This document shows positions 54,694 to 64,000 of a stretch of DNA of 64,000 nt, piece after piece; the first letter of the stretch is position 1, and every line of letters begins with the position of its first letter. The stretch lies in contig CAKMRJ010005634.1 in assembly GCA_928212115.1 (NCBI GenBank), positions 180,698,524 through 180,762,523 of the forward strand. Direction: 5' to 3'. The notes under the pieces were generated by a model that worked only from the letters and a program-made list of their open reading frames with translations, made no database searches and was not told where the DNA came from. The stretch is from Lactuca virosa. Its lineage: Eukaryota; Streptophyta; Magnoliopsida; Asterales; Asteraceae. The position numbers were made by a program, and so were the translations under genes.

Positions 54694-56159
54694 TGTAACA
54701 TCCTGATTTCTAGGAGGTGATTCCAGCTTGGAGGGGACCAAGGAGGTTGTGCATCTGGGGATTTCGAGCAAAAGACTTCATCTTTGAGGTATTATGTCGC
54801 CCCTTTATCCGTTTTGTTGAAGGAATCCATAGATGTAGAGTTTTTATGTCTTTTATTGGAAGGAGTTGTGAGAATATGGCCCCTATTCACTTTGAGACTT
54901 CGGATCTGGACCCATAGTGGTCTAAAGAGCTTATTCCAGCTTGCTTTATGTGGAGCTATGGAGGCAATGAGCTCAGGTTGTTGTTTTTGGGGCTAAATCA
55001 CCAAGTAAAGCCTCCTAGGCGTCACATGAGTGTCAAGATCCAAGCTTTACGTGATTATCAGGCTTGGGAAGGTCAGATCTATGGTTCTAAGGAACAGATC
55101 TGACCTCAGGAGGTCAATTGAGTTTGTGCATGACATGAACTCGCCGAGTCCAAGGACAGACTCGGCGAGTAGGGTTAGGGTTTCCCGTGAATCACACAGT
55201 GAGTGACTTGCTGAATTGGGGGAATGACTCAGTGAGTCAGAAGGGGGATAGAGGACTCGAGTTCACGACTGAACTCGCCGAGTCACATTTGTGCACTCGG
55301 CGAGTCTGGTCAAGGGTTGACCGTTGACTTTTGTTGACTTTTTGGGTTTGGTCAACAATGGAACTTGTGGACTGTTTGAAGGGTAAAATAGCCTTTTAGC
55401 CTTCTTAGAGGACATGTGAGAGTCTAGTCTAGCCTAGAGAGTCGTGATTGATTGAGATGATTATGTTATGTGTATAGGGAGAGGCTAGATCAGTATATAC
55501 ACGGGTGGGATATTATCCGAGACATTCGAGGTGAGTCTTCTCACTATACATTACCTAGAGTGGTATTTATGTGTAGACCAGAGGGTCTTGTATGCTATGT
55601 GTATGTACGAGATTATGTGCATTGTGTTATATGTATGCTATGTTTTGTATAGACCGGACCGAAGGGTCCAACGATATAGACCAGACCGAAGGGTCCAATG
55701 ATATAGATCGGACCGAAGGGTCCAACGATACAGACCGGACCAAAGGGTCCAACGATATAGACCGGACCGAAGGGTCCAACGATACAGACTGGACCGAAGG
55801 GTCCAACGAGCTATGACCGGACCAGAGGGTCCAACGAGCTACGGGACTGGAGGGTCCCGCTGAGACACATCGGACCAGAGGGTCGTATTGTAGCCTCGAG
55901 TGGCGTATGTGTTGTATGTGGTATATTGGGGAACTCACTAAGCTTTTATGCTTGCAGTTGTTGTGTAATGTGTTTCAGGTACTAGTGAGGATCGCGGGAA
56001 GGCGCCGGCATGATTCGTACACACGAGAGAGGATTTATTTATATAAGATCTTGGGACATGTTTTGTGATGATACAGAGATTTATTATGATTTTGTGATTT
56101 TTATGTGGTGGAAAGTATGTTTTGAAATGAAAAATTGTTTTGAAAATTTGGGTGTTACA
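54694..56159 (+). repeat. Gyp-5 5' LTR (1466 bp)
   Basis: It ends TTTGGGTGTTACA, one base before the primer site region. It contains two hairpin-forming pairs of ACTCGCCGAGT / ACTCGGCGAGT (55139-55149 with 55160-55170; 55273-55283 with 55295-55305) and the 27-bp minisatellite at 55650-55880. Confidence 0.92.
55650..55880. repeat. 27-bp minisatellite in Gyp-5 5' LTR
   Basis: Unit: ATAGACCGGACCGAAGGGTC followed by CAACGAT. There are six full copies, one ATGACCGG variant and two degenerate copies. Open frames across it on both strands are by-products. Confidence 0.9.
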
Positions 56160-56767
56160 AGTTGGTATTAGAGCCAGGTTTGAGGGATTCGGGTGCATCT
56201 TCGGATGAATCCGAACTCAAACTGAGGAGATGAGAAAGTTTTCATAAAATAAACAATTTTTCAAAAAGAATAAAAGATTTTGAGAAAGGCAGAAGGAAGC
56301 AGTGTGTACGATCAGCCAGCGCCCGAACGGTGATTTCCTAAAATACCCTTACCTTATGTGTTCTGAGATATTATGAGATATTATGCATGCTAGAGTAGGC
56401 TAGGTGATCATATTAGGACTAGAGTGGCCTGATCTGTGATGCCTTAGCCTAGGAATGATTTTGCTGCTATATGATGCTTGAGAGCGAATAGGTAACGGTG
56501 AGGAGCTGTTGGGAGGCCTACCGAAGGGTAGCCTATGCCAGTGAGATGTAGTGTACTTGTGATCTGGAATCCAAGGAGGAGGACTTAGAGTGAATGCTGA
56601 TGCGGTGTGGACGGTAGTATAGGGCCCGTACTACTGAAGACACCGGAGCAGTGTGCACCCTAAGTAAGAATCCATTGGGTAATAAGGAGCAAGTAGGGTT
56701 GAGTTATCGAGTGCGAGTATACTCAAGCGAATCTCTGATATCTTGTGTTGTATTTCAGAGAGACATC
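56160..56767 (+). other. Gyp-5 primer site and leader
   Basis: TGGTATTAGAGCCA (56163-56176) is the primer site, four bases from the LTR. About 590 bases of untranslated leader follow. No ORF comparable to the Gyp-2 pre-gag ORF is seen. Confidence 0.75.
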
Positions 56768-57952
56768 ATGGTTGGGACGCGCCACCGACCAGGGACTAGC
56801 GAGGGGGTTGTGAGCGATGAGGAGCTCCGCCAGATGATTCATGATGAGGTGGCTGCTGCCATCCGCGCTGAGATTCCAGAGATGTTCGGGTCTATCAAGA
56901 CCACGATGATGGAGGCTTTTGATGAGCGGTATGCCGCTCTTACTGATGCAGCTGTTGCTGCGGCCACCGCAGCCGTTGCTGCTGCCAGGCCGCAGGGGGG
57001 TGACTCGTTGCTGTACAGAGAGTTCAGCAACACGAAGCCACCAGAGTTTGATGGGACGCAGGATCCGATTGCTGCTATGAGATGGATTACCGATGTTGAG
57101 GGTTGTTTCTATACCTGCTCGTGTCCAGAGCATCTGAGGGTTCGGTTTGCACTGAACCAGCTTCGCTTGGGAGCGAAGGACTGGTGGAAGTTTGTGACGG
57201 CAGACTTCACTACTGCAGAGCTGACTGCAATGACCTGGGGAGAGGTTCACCATGATGTTTCGAGATGGGTATGTTCCTCCGGTGGAGAGGGAGCGATTGG
57301 CTCAGGAGTTCTTGACCCTCAAACAGGGTACTGATTCTGTTACTGTGGTTACCCGGAAGTTTCATGAGAGGGCGATGATCTGCCCTGAGCAAGTGTCTAC
57401 TGAGCAGGCACGTATGAGCCGGTACTTGGGTGTTTTGAGGAGGGATATACGGGAGTTCGTGTCAAACTCGACTTATCGGACATTTGCTGAGCTCCAGGCA
57501 AATACCCGGAAGAGGGAGATTGAGCTGGAGACGCAGGCCAGGGAGGAGGCCGAGTCTCAGAGGGTGGATCGGTGACCGGCACAGTCTCAGTTGGCAGCCA
57601 AGCGGGCAAAGCCCGCTGATTCGAGATTTGGGGGTCCGAAGGGCCGCACTTGTGGAAAGTGCGGCAAGAGCCACGAGGGGACATGCAGAGCTGGGGGTGT
57701 GTTATAATTATGGGAAGGAGGGGCATTATGCGAGGGACTGCCCCAAGGGATTCACGGTTTGCTTTCATTGCAACCAGACCGGCCATCGGAAGGCCGAGTG
57801 CCCACAACTACTGCAGAGATCGGCGCAGGGATCTGCAACTGCTGTTCGAGCTATAGAGAGTCGGTCGGCGAAGGCCGAGGCGCCGAAGCCTCGCGGGAGA
57901 GCCTTCCAGTTGACAGCGGAGGAGGTCCGCGCAGCACCCGATGTGGTAGCTG
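56768..57952 (+). pseudogene. Gyp-5 Gag
   Basis: ATG 56768 opens MVGTRHRPGTSEGVVSDEEL, then an Ala-rich helix (TDAAVAAATAAVAAARPQGG) and the gag core (FSNTKPPEFDGTQDP; RFALNQLRLGAKDWWKF). A frameshift at about 57245 moves into the frame MFRDGYVPPVERERLAQEF ... YRTFAELQANTRKREIE, ending at TGA 57573-57575. Zinc knuckles follow: CYNYGKEGHYARDC, with Tyr in place of the second Cys, and CFHCNQTGHRKAEC. The coding sequence leads to APDVVAG at 57952. Gag forms the particle; this copy needs at least two repairs. Confidence 0.85.
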
Positions 57953-58017
57953 GTATGTATTCTTTCCTCGGTTTATATTGAGTTTGTGATATTATGCTTA
58001 TTTTGAGGTATGCATAG
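57953..58017 (+). other. Intron-like 65-bp insert in Gyp-5 protease
   Basis: It starts GTATGTATTC and ends GTATGCATAG, is T-rich, and contains in-frame stops. Skipping it joins VVAG to (G)IFLVCSVPALVLFDS in phase, the counterpart of Gyp-2 VVVTGTFLLNNTYACILFD, which is continuous. Splicing is inferred. Confidence 0.55.
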
Positions 58018-58414
58018 GTATATTTCTTGTGTGTTCTGTACCTGCTTTGGTGTTGTTCGACTCGGTGTGAGTCGGTTATTTGTGTCGATAGCGTTTAGTC
58101 GACACATCAGTGTTCAGCGAGAGGCGTTGAGTCGACCTCTACGAGTTTCTATAGCCGACAAGCGAGCAGTGTATGCTACTGATGTGATTCGAGGATGTGT
58201 ACTCGAGATCTTCGGTGTCGAGTTCCCGATAGATCTGGTCCCGATTGCTATGGGGGACGTATGTGTCATAGTAGGCATGGATTGGTTGAGCCGATTTGGG
58301 GGCTGTGATAGACTGCGAGCGACAGTTGGTGAAGATACGAGACCCCAGTGGGGGAGTACTTACGGTGTACGGCGAGGGTACCCGTTCTGGCTCAGCATTT
58401 TGTTCGGCCGCTAG
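58018..58414 (+). pseudogene. Gyp-5 aspartic protease
   Basis: It reads IFLVCSVPALVLFDS and then loses frame by about one base at 58064, so that D-S-G becomes D-S-V followed by TGA. The other frame continues VSRLFVSIAFSRHI, VYATDVIRGCVLEIFGVEFPIDL and VCVIVGMDWLSRFGG. The fold is recognisable but the active site is broken. Confidence 0.75.
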
Positions 58415-59131
58415 AGCGAGGCAGAGTCTACAGCAGGGCTGTAGTGGGTTTGTGGCTTATGTGGTGGATACGAGAGTAGATGCAGAGAGACCGAGGTCGG
58501 TCGATGAGGTTCCGATAGTGCGTGAGTTCCCGGATGTTTTCCCCGAGGAGTTGCCGGTTGTACCTCCCGAGAGGCAGGTAGAGTTCCGTATTGACTTGGT
58601 TCCGGGGGCAGCGCCTATCGCCAAGGTGCCCTATCGCCTTGCGCCACCAGAGATGCAGGAGTTATCCTCGCAGCTTCAGGAGCTGCTGGGCAAGGGATTT
58701 ATACAGCCGAGTAGCTCGCCGTGGGGAGCGCCGATCCTTTTTGTCAAGAAAAAGGATGGTTCACACCGGATGTGCATTGATTACCGGGAACTGAACAAAC
58801 TGACGGTCAAAAACCGTTACCCCTTACCGAGGATCGATGATTTATTCGATCAGTTGCAGGGAGCGTCTTGGTTTTCCAAGATCGACTTGAGGTCTGGATA
58901 TCATCAGATGAGAGTACGAGATGAGGATATCCAGAAGACAGCATTCAGGACTCGTTACGGGCATTACGAGTTCATGGTGATGCCTTTCGGGCTCACCAAT
59001 ACACCGACGACATTCATGGATCTCATGAACAGAGTATGCAGACCGATGTTGGATCGTTCGGTGATCGTGTTCATCGATGACATATTGGTGTATTCGAGAT
59101 CCAGAGAGCAGCATGAGGAGCATTTGAGAGA
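58415..59131 (+). pseudogene. Gyp-5 reverse transcriptase (truncated)
   Basis: One open frame carries REFPDVFPEELPVVPPERQ, MCIDYRELNKLTVKNRYPL, FSKIDLRSGYHQMRV, TAFRTRYGHYEF, MPFGLTNTPTTFMDLMN and the catalytic FIDDILVYSRS. It ends at REQHEEHLRE, where the sequence jumps to the integrase. The thumb/connection, RNase H and zinc module, about 1.0 kb by comparison with Gyp-2 23127-24139, are missing. The polymerase core looks intact to that point. Confidence 0.9.
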
Positions 59132-60342
59132 GTATTGGTGGGCCCTGTATGAAGTGGGATGTTGCATGGTTCGTAGAGAGGTGCTTGACCTATCGCAGAG
59201 TTAAGGCCGAGCACCAGAGACCGCATGGTAAATTGCAGCCGTTGGAGGTTCCCGAATGGAAATGGGAACAGATTACCATGGATTTTATCACCAAATTACC
59301 GAGGACTGCTAGGGGCGTCGATGCAATTTGGGTGATTGTGGACAGGTTGACGAAGAGCGCTCACTTCCTTGCTATCAGTGAGAGCTTTTCCGCTGAGAGG
59401 TTGGCAGAGTTGTACGTGAGGGAGGTGGTATCACGGCATGGAGTGCCGATCTCGATTGTCTCAGATCGAGATGTGCGTTTCACTTCCAGATTCTGGAAGA
59501 AGTTTCATGAGGAGTTGGGTACGAGGTTGCATTTTAGTACCGCATACCACCCACAGACAGACGGGCAGAGTGAGCGGATGATTCAGAGGCTCGAGGACAT
59601 GCTTCGGGCATGTGTATTGGTCTTTGGAGGGAGTTGGGACACATATTTACCCTTGGCAGAGTTTTCCTACAACAACAGCCATCATTCGAGCATCGGTATG
59701 CCACCCTTTGAGCTGTTGTATGGGAGGAGGTGTCGGACTCCCATTTGCTGGGGTGAGGTCGGGCAACGTGTGATGGTTAGTACGGAGATTGTGCTTCAGA
59801 CGACCGAGCAGATTCAGCAGGTCAGGCAGAGGTTACTGACGGCCCAGAGCCGTCAGAAGAGTTATGCGGATAGACGACGGTCCGAGCTCGAATTTCACGT
59901 TGGTGACTTCGTCCTCCTGAAGGTATCTCCTTGGAAAGGAGTGATCCGATTCAGGAAGAGAGGCAAGTTGGGGCCTCGGTATATTGGTCCTTTCAGGGTG
60001 ATCGCCAGGGTGGGCAGAGTAGCTTATCGTTTGGAACTACCTGCGGAGTTAAGTCAGATTCATGATACCTTCCACGTATCTCAGTTGAGGAAGTGTATCG
60101 CCGATGAGTCGGCAGTGGTTCCCCTTGAGGACATTCAGGTGGATGCGAGCCTGAACTATGTTGAGAGGCCGATCGTGATTCGGGATAGGAGGATCAAGGT
60201 TTTGAGAAACAAGGAGGTGTCATTGGTTCAGGTCCAGTGGCAACATCGGAAGGGGTCCGAGCTGACTTGGGAGCCGGAGTTAGAGATGCGTGAACAGTAC
60301 CCAGAGTTATTTGCTGAGAGAGACTTCGAGGGCGAAGTCTGA
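59132..60342 (+). CDS. Gyp-5 integrase core and chromodomain-like tail
   Basis: After the junction YWW and a one-base shift, an open frame of about 400 codons reads MKWDVAWFVERCLTYRRVK, TMDFITKLPRTARG (first Asp), IVSDRDVRFTSRFWKKF (second Asp), AYHPQTDGQSERMIQRLED (Glu), LPLAEFSYNNSHHSSI, GDFVLLKVSPWKGVIRF, HDTFHVSQLRKCI and a tail VQWQHRKGSELTWEPE. It stops at TGA 60340-60342. All three catalytic residues are present, but the N-terminal zinc module is deleted. Confidence 0.88.
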
Positions 60343-60347
60343 TTCTA

Positions 60348-60359
60348 GTGGGGGAGAAT
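60348..60359 (+). promoter_or_regulatory. Gyp-5 polypurine tract
   Basis: GTGGGGGAGAAT lies directly before the 3' LTR. Confidence 0.88.
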
Positions 60360-61766
60360 TGTAACATCCGTATTTATAGGAGGTGATTCCAGCTTGGAGG
60401 GGACCAAGGAGGTTGTGCATCTGGGGATTTCGAGCAAAAGACTTCATCTTTGAGGTATTATGTCGCCCCTTTATCCGTTTTGTTTAAGGAATCCATAGAT
60501 GTAGAGTTTTTATGTCTTTTATTGGAAGGAGTTGTGAGAATATGGCCCCTATTCACTTTGAGACTTCGGATCTGGACCCATAGTGGTCTAAAGAGCTTAT
60601 TCCAGCTTGCTTTATGTGGAGCTATGGAGGCAATGAGCTCAGGTTGTTGTTTTTGGGGCTAAATCATCAAGAAAAGCCTCCTATGTGTCACATGAGTGTC
60701 AAGATCCAAGCTTTACGTGATTCAGGCTTGGGAAGGTCAGATCTATGGTTCTAAGGAACAGATCTGACCTCAGGAGGTCAATTGAGTTTGTGCATGACAT
60801 GAACTCGCCGAGTCCAAGGACAGACTCGGCGAGTAGGGTTAGGGTTTCCCGTGAATCACACAGTGAGTGACTTGCCGAATTGGGGGAATGACTCAGTGAG
60901 TCAGAAGGGGGATAGAGGACTCGAGTTCAAGACTGAACTCGCCGAGTCACATTTGTGCACTCGGCGAGTCTGGTCAAGGGTTGATCGTTGACTTTTGTTG
61001 ACTTTTTGGGTTTGGTCAACAATGGAACTCGTGGACTGTTTGAAGGGCAAAATAGCCTTTTAGCCTTCTTAGATGACATGTGAGAGTCTAGTCTAGCCTA
61101 GAGAGTCGTGATTGATTGAGATGATTATGTTATGTGTATAGGCAGAGGCTAGATCAGTATATACACGGGCGGGATATTATCCGAGACATCCGAGGTGAGT
61201 CTTCTCACTATACATTACCTAGAGTGGTATTTATGTATAGACCAGAGGGTCTTGTATGCTATGTGTATGTATGAGATTATGTGCATTGTGTTATATGTAT
61301 GATCTTTGTATAGACCGGACCGAAGGGTCCAACGATATAGACCGGACCGAAGGGTCGAACGATATAGACCGGACCGAAGGGTCCAACGATACAGACCGGA
61401 CCGAAGGGTCCAACGAGCTATGACCGGACCAAAGGGTCCAACGAGCTACGGGACTGGAGGGTTCCGCTGAGACACATCGGATCGGAGGGTTGTATTGTAG
61501 CCTCGAGTGGCATATGTGTTGTATGTGGTATATTGGGGAACTCACTAAGCTTTTATGCTTACAATTGTTGTGTGATGTGTTTCAGGTACTAGTGAGGATC
61601 ACGGGAAGGCGCGGGCATGATTCGTACACACGAGAGAGGATTTATTTATATGAGATGTTGGGACATGTTTTGTGATGATACAGAGATTTATTATGATTTT
61701 GTGATTTTTATGTGGTGGAAAGTATGTTTTGAAATGAAAAATTGTTTTGAAAATTTGGGTGTTACA
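60360..61766 (+). repeat. Gyp-5 3' LTR (1407 bp)
   Basis: Collinear with the 5' LTR. The hairpin pairs recur at 60803-60813/60824-60834 and 60937-60947/60959-60969. The minisatellite (61313-61500) has two fewer 27-bp units, which explains most of the 59-bp length difference. Confidence 0.92.
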
Positions 61767-61966
61767 ATCGGCTTTATCTAATATTTAATTTTGACGCTCA
61801 TTTTTATTCTTAATTATTTAAACCCTAATAATTAAGCATAAAACACATAATTTTCACATAATATTCACATAATTCGTTTTCATTTCTTCTAAATGAGTTA
61901 CAAAGGTTAACCTAGACTATTATGTCAATATTAATGCCTAGCCTAGAAACACGGGCGTTACAATTC
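61767..61966 (-). repeat. Gyp-4 3' LTR, right part
   Basis: Continues the LTR interrupted at 54693 and ends ACGGGCGTTACA, followed by the Gyp-4 polypurine tract in reverse (61967-61981). Confidence 0.8.
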
Positions 61967-62113
61967 TCTCCCCTTTAGAATGATTTCGTCCCCGGAATCA
62001 CACATCAACAAACAAATACGGGTAGCGACTCATCATGTCACTCTCCGTTTCCCCGGTGAGATTTGGCCCATTCGTATGTTTCCAACGCACAAGCACTAAA
62101 TCGACTATTTTTA

Positions 62114-62577
62114 CATCACAACTTCTTAGTCTTACGGTCAACGATTGCCTCAGGTTCTTCAATCAACCTCTTGTTTTCATCCAACCTTAATTTAGAAATG
62201 GGAATTATGTCGGGCACATCTCCCGTAAATTTTCTCAAATAACACACATAAAAGGTATTATGAATACCCTCCAGTTCTTCCGGTAATTCTAGCTTGTAAG
62301 CTTGATTCCCGATCCTCTGAAGAATTTTAAATGGTCCAATAAACCATGGACTCAATTTTCCCTTCTACCAAACCTTATAAGTCTCTTCCACGACGAGACT
62401 TTAAGTAAAACCGAATCTCCAACTTCGAATGATATCAGTTGTCTTATATTGTCAGCATGGCTCTCTTGAGCAGCTAACCTCCTTTCCCTAATCACTTTCA
62501 ACTCTTCAGCAGTCTGAGGGACTATTTCAAGTCTCATAAACTGCTTTTCCCCAGCTTCCAGTCAACATGATGGCGTT
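62114..62577 (-). pseudogene. Gyp-4 integrase C-terminus
   Basis: The frame 62537-62352 reads MRLEIVPQTAEELKVIRER and FEVGDSVLLKVSSWKRLIRFGR; a frameshift at about 62354 leads to SPWFIGPFKILQRIGNQAYKLEL, HNTFYVCYLRKFTGDVPD, ending AIVDRKTKKL with a stop at 62118-62116. This is the gypsy integrase C-terminal domain (compare Gyp-2 45545-45800). The catalytic core is upstream and outside view because Gyp-6 is inserted at 62577/62578. Confidence 0.82.
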
Positions 62578-63079
62578 TGTCACACCCCAAAACCGGAACG
62601 GCAGAAACGTTCGAGGGTGGAGGACGTCATGTTTAGTATCACAAGATATGTATATAGTAAGCAAGTAATGAACAACCATTTCATTTAGAAAGAAAGTGTT
62701 TACAATGTGTGTGTTCACAAAACATAGAATTTATAAGCAAATAACAAAACAAGACTTGAAGCTATAGTGCTCCATCTTCTGAATTCCCAGCACGAGTACC
62801 TGTCTAATAGGATCCTGAGAATACAAGTTATTTGAATGAGTTGATCAGCAATTAAGCTGGTGAGTTCATAAGATTTTAGTGATGTGAGTAAGTTGTAAAA
62901 TGTTGTTGAAAATGTAGTTGTTGTAAGTTCTGTTTAGAAAAGTTTGCCTGTCCCCAGAAAATCCTATATTTTCCTGCTTTAATGAAAGATAAGTAAATGA
63001 CTCAACGGTCCTTTCTATGCGTATTAAATGGATACAAGTTATATAAAACCTAGAGTAAACAAACAATCGGTTGTGTGTA

Positions 63080-63790
63080 TCTGCCCTAAGCCCACAACCA
63101 AACAAGGAACATGAAATGTAGGCGGAAGACACACACATCCCATTGGCTTTTAGATCATCGTTGTATATAACACGTGCGTATTCACTCGGTACTCACGGAG
63201 TTAACTGTAATAGTTCCTTTATATTTGATGAAAAGATCCTTTAAGAAAACCCTTATTTCTTATTATAAAATGATAACCACAGTAGTTCCTTCTATAATCA
63301 CTTAGTTTATACTAGTTATATATAATGTATATTCGAACAGATAGTAACTGTGTGAATCTGCCCTAAGCCCACAACCAACAAGGAACAGGAAATAAGGCGG
63401 AAAAGCACACATCCAACTACCTATCGGATATTAAATTATATATAACCTTGGTGTATAAACTAAGGTATTATCGAATTAATCACGTAAGGTCCTTTTAAGT
63501 TTTACTGGTTTAATAAAATGGATTAAATTAAACCCTTACTGGTTAAGTTTCTAGTTTTGTATACCAAAAGTTCTGATTTGGAAAGTATGTTTTGTACTAG
63601 AAAACTGTGCATTGACTCTGTGTCTTGTGACTTGACCCATACCTGGTACCCTTATGATGTCTTAATGGATACTAAGCATATATATATATATATATATCTA
63701 GAATCGATTAGAAAATAGACTGGGTGAATTCGTTCCCAGCCCACAACCAAACAAGGAACAGGAAATGAAGCGGAGAGCCACACATCCTAT
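63080..63790. repeat. Three direct repeats in Gyp-6 LTR
   Basis: The block AGCCCACAACCAAACAAGGAACA(G/T)GAAAT..GGCGGA...CACACATCC occurs at about 63088-63142, 63366-63416 and 63738-63790, each followed by TATATA-rich sequence and a GTTCCTTT or GTCCTTT motif. Spacing is about 280 and 370 bases. Confidence 0.85.
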
Positions 63791-63810
63791 TACCCTGTCG
63801 TATCTTATTG

Positions 63811-63823
63811 GTATATATATATA

Positions 63824-63860
<37 letters not shown>
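63811..63860. repeat. (TA)n microsatellite in Gyp-6
   Basis: About 50 bases of TA with one phase break. A shorter run lies at 63678-63698. Confidence 0.92.
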
Positions 63861-63863
<3 letters not shown>

Positions 63864-64000
63864 CCTTTGATGTATACATTAAGGAATCATAAGGTTAGCA
63901 TTATGGTCCTTTCTATTAAACGTAGCCTTCTACCAAGGCATCTACTTTATGTGCTAGACTCGACTGTTCTGTTTTTTCTTTTGTAAAAATGTAAGTTTTT

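Larger units (their letters stand above)
54694..61766 (+). mobile_element. Gyp-5: Ty3/gypsy element with an internal deletion
   Basis: Bounded by LTRs of 1466 and 1407 bp (TGTAACATCC...GTGTTACA) and the perfect target duplication ATCGG (54689-54693 and 61767-61771). It contains a primer site, gag, protease with an intron-like insert, RT, integrase and polypurine tract; total 7073 bp. RNase H and the integrase zinc module are deleted. It is inserted in the 3' LTR of Gyp-4. The integrase tail is similar to that of Gyp-2, so the same broad lineage is likely. Confidence 0.92.
51749..62577 (-). mobile_element. Gyp-4: gypsy element, 3' LTR and integrase tail
   Basis: Minus-strand element. Its 3' LTR runs from 61966 leftwards to 51749 (TGTGACATCC...GGGCGTTACA on the plus strand) and is split by Gyp-5. 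The purine tract TAAAGGGGAGAGAAT (61981-61967) precedes it. The internal region (61967-62577) keeps only the integrase C-terminus before Gyp-6 cuts it. The joined LTR is about 3.1 kb. Confidence 0.8.
62578..64000 (-). mobile_element. Gyp-6: gypsy LTR, partial
   Basis: It starts TGTCACACCCCAAAACCGG on the plus strand, the reverse of the GGGTGTGACA end of Gyp-1 and Gyp-2 LTRs, and shares the block (reverse) CTTATGAACTCACCAGC...TTGTATTCTCAGGAT. It extends past the window edge, so solo LTR or full element cannot be decided. No coding frame is supported. Confidence 0.75.

Noticed and set aside
55592..55938. Repetitive ORFs on both strands in the Gyp-5 LTR (D-R-T-E-G-S-N type repeats)
   Set aside because: They are produced by the 27-bp minisatellite, whose length is a multiple of three.
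1..64000. Host genes, tRNA or rRNA genes between elements
   Set aside because: All stretches longer than about 300 bases can be assigned to LTRs, leaders, filler or decayed polyproteins; no tRNA-like cloverleaf or host domain was recognised by eye, though a computed search was not possible.

Overview
This window looks like heterochromatic plant DNA made almost entirely of nested LTR retrotransposons. No host protein-coding gene, tRNA, rRNA or CRISPR array was recognised. The lineages (Ty3/gypsy elements with chromodomain-like integrase tails, and Sirevirus-type Ty1/copia with an additional 3' ORF), the tRNA-Met-type primer sites, and LTRs rich in ACTCGCCGAGT/ACTCGGCGAGT inverted repeats suggest an Asteraceae genome, most likely Lactuca (lettuce). 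The genus is an inference from remembered repeat style, not a database result.

Layout, using local element names. (1) 1-1815: 3' end of a plus-strand copia element (Copia-1: RNase H tail, 3' noncoding region, 762-bp LTR). (2) 1816-2507: 3' end of a gypsy LTR (Gyp-1). (3) 2508-49160: a minus-strand Sirevirus-type composite (Sire-A/B). Two internal regions share one middle LTR (11460-11980): A has a decayed gag-pol plus a truncated extra ORF, and B is an internally deleted derivative. (4) Gyp-2 (16352-48977, plus strand, TSD ACACT) sits inside the right LTR of Sire-B. (5) Sire-C (24485-45095, minus strand, TSD GATTC) sits inside the Gyp-2 integrase. (6) Copia-2 (30799-38411, minus strand, TSD GTATT) sits inside the Sire-C reverse transcriptase. 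(7) 49161-51748: an older LTR element (Gyp-3) with a broken, intron-containing ORF; Sire-B is inserted in its LTR. (8) 51749-62577: Gyp-4, minus strand, a long LTR plus an integrase tail. Its LTR is split by Gyp-5 (54694-61766, plus strand, TSD ATCGG), and its integrase is cut by another LTR, Gyp-6 (62578-64000).

Four insertions have both ends and a perfect 5-bp target duplication in view, so the order is firm: Sire-A/B, then Gyp-2, then Sire-C, then Copia-2, and separately Gyp-4, then Gyp-5. LTR pairs compared by eye agree: Copia-2 differs at about 12 of 762 positions, and the Sire-C pair that encloses it at about 25 of 656.

Every polyprotein is broken by stops, frameshifts or deletions, and no protease keeps a canonical D-S/T-G triad. 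The least expected signals are: a ~4-kb third ORF in Sire-C with its own promoter-like TATA box and optimal start context, and no visible membrane segment; a 65-bp GT-AG intron-like insert in the Gyp-5 protease that Gyp-2 lacks; an extra ORF before gag in Gyp-2; a shared-LTR tandem Sirevirus; and phased palindromes or TTTACGG repeats in the untranslated leaders.
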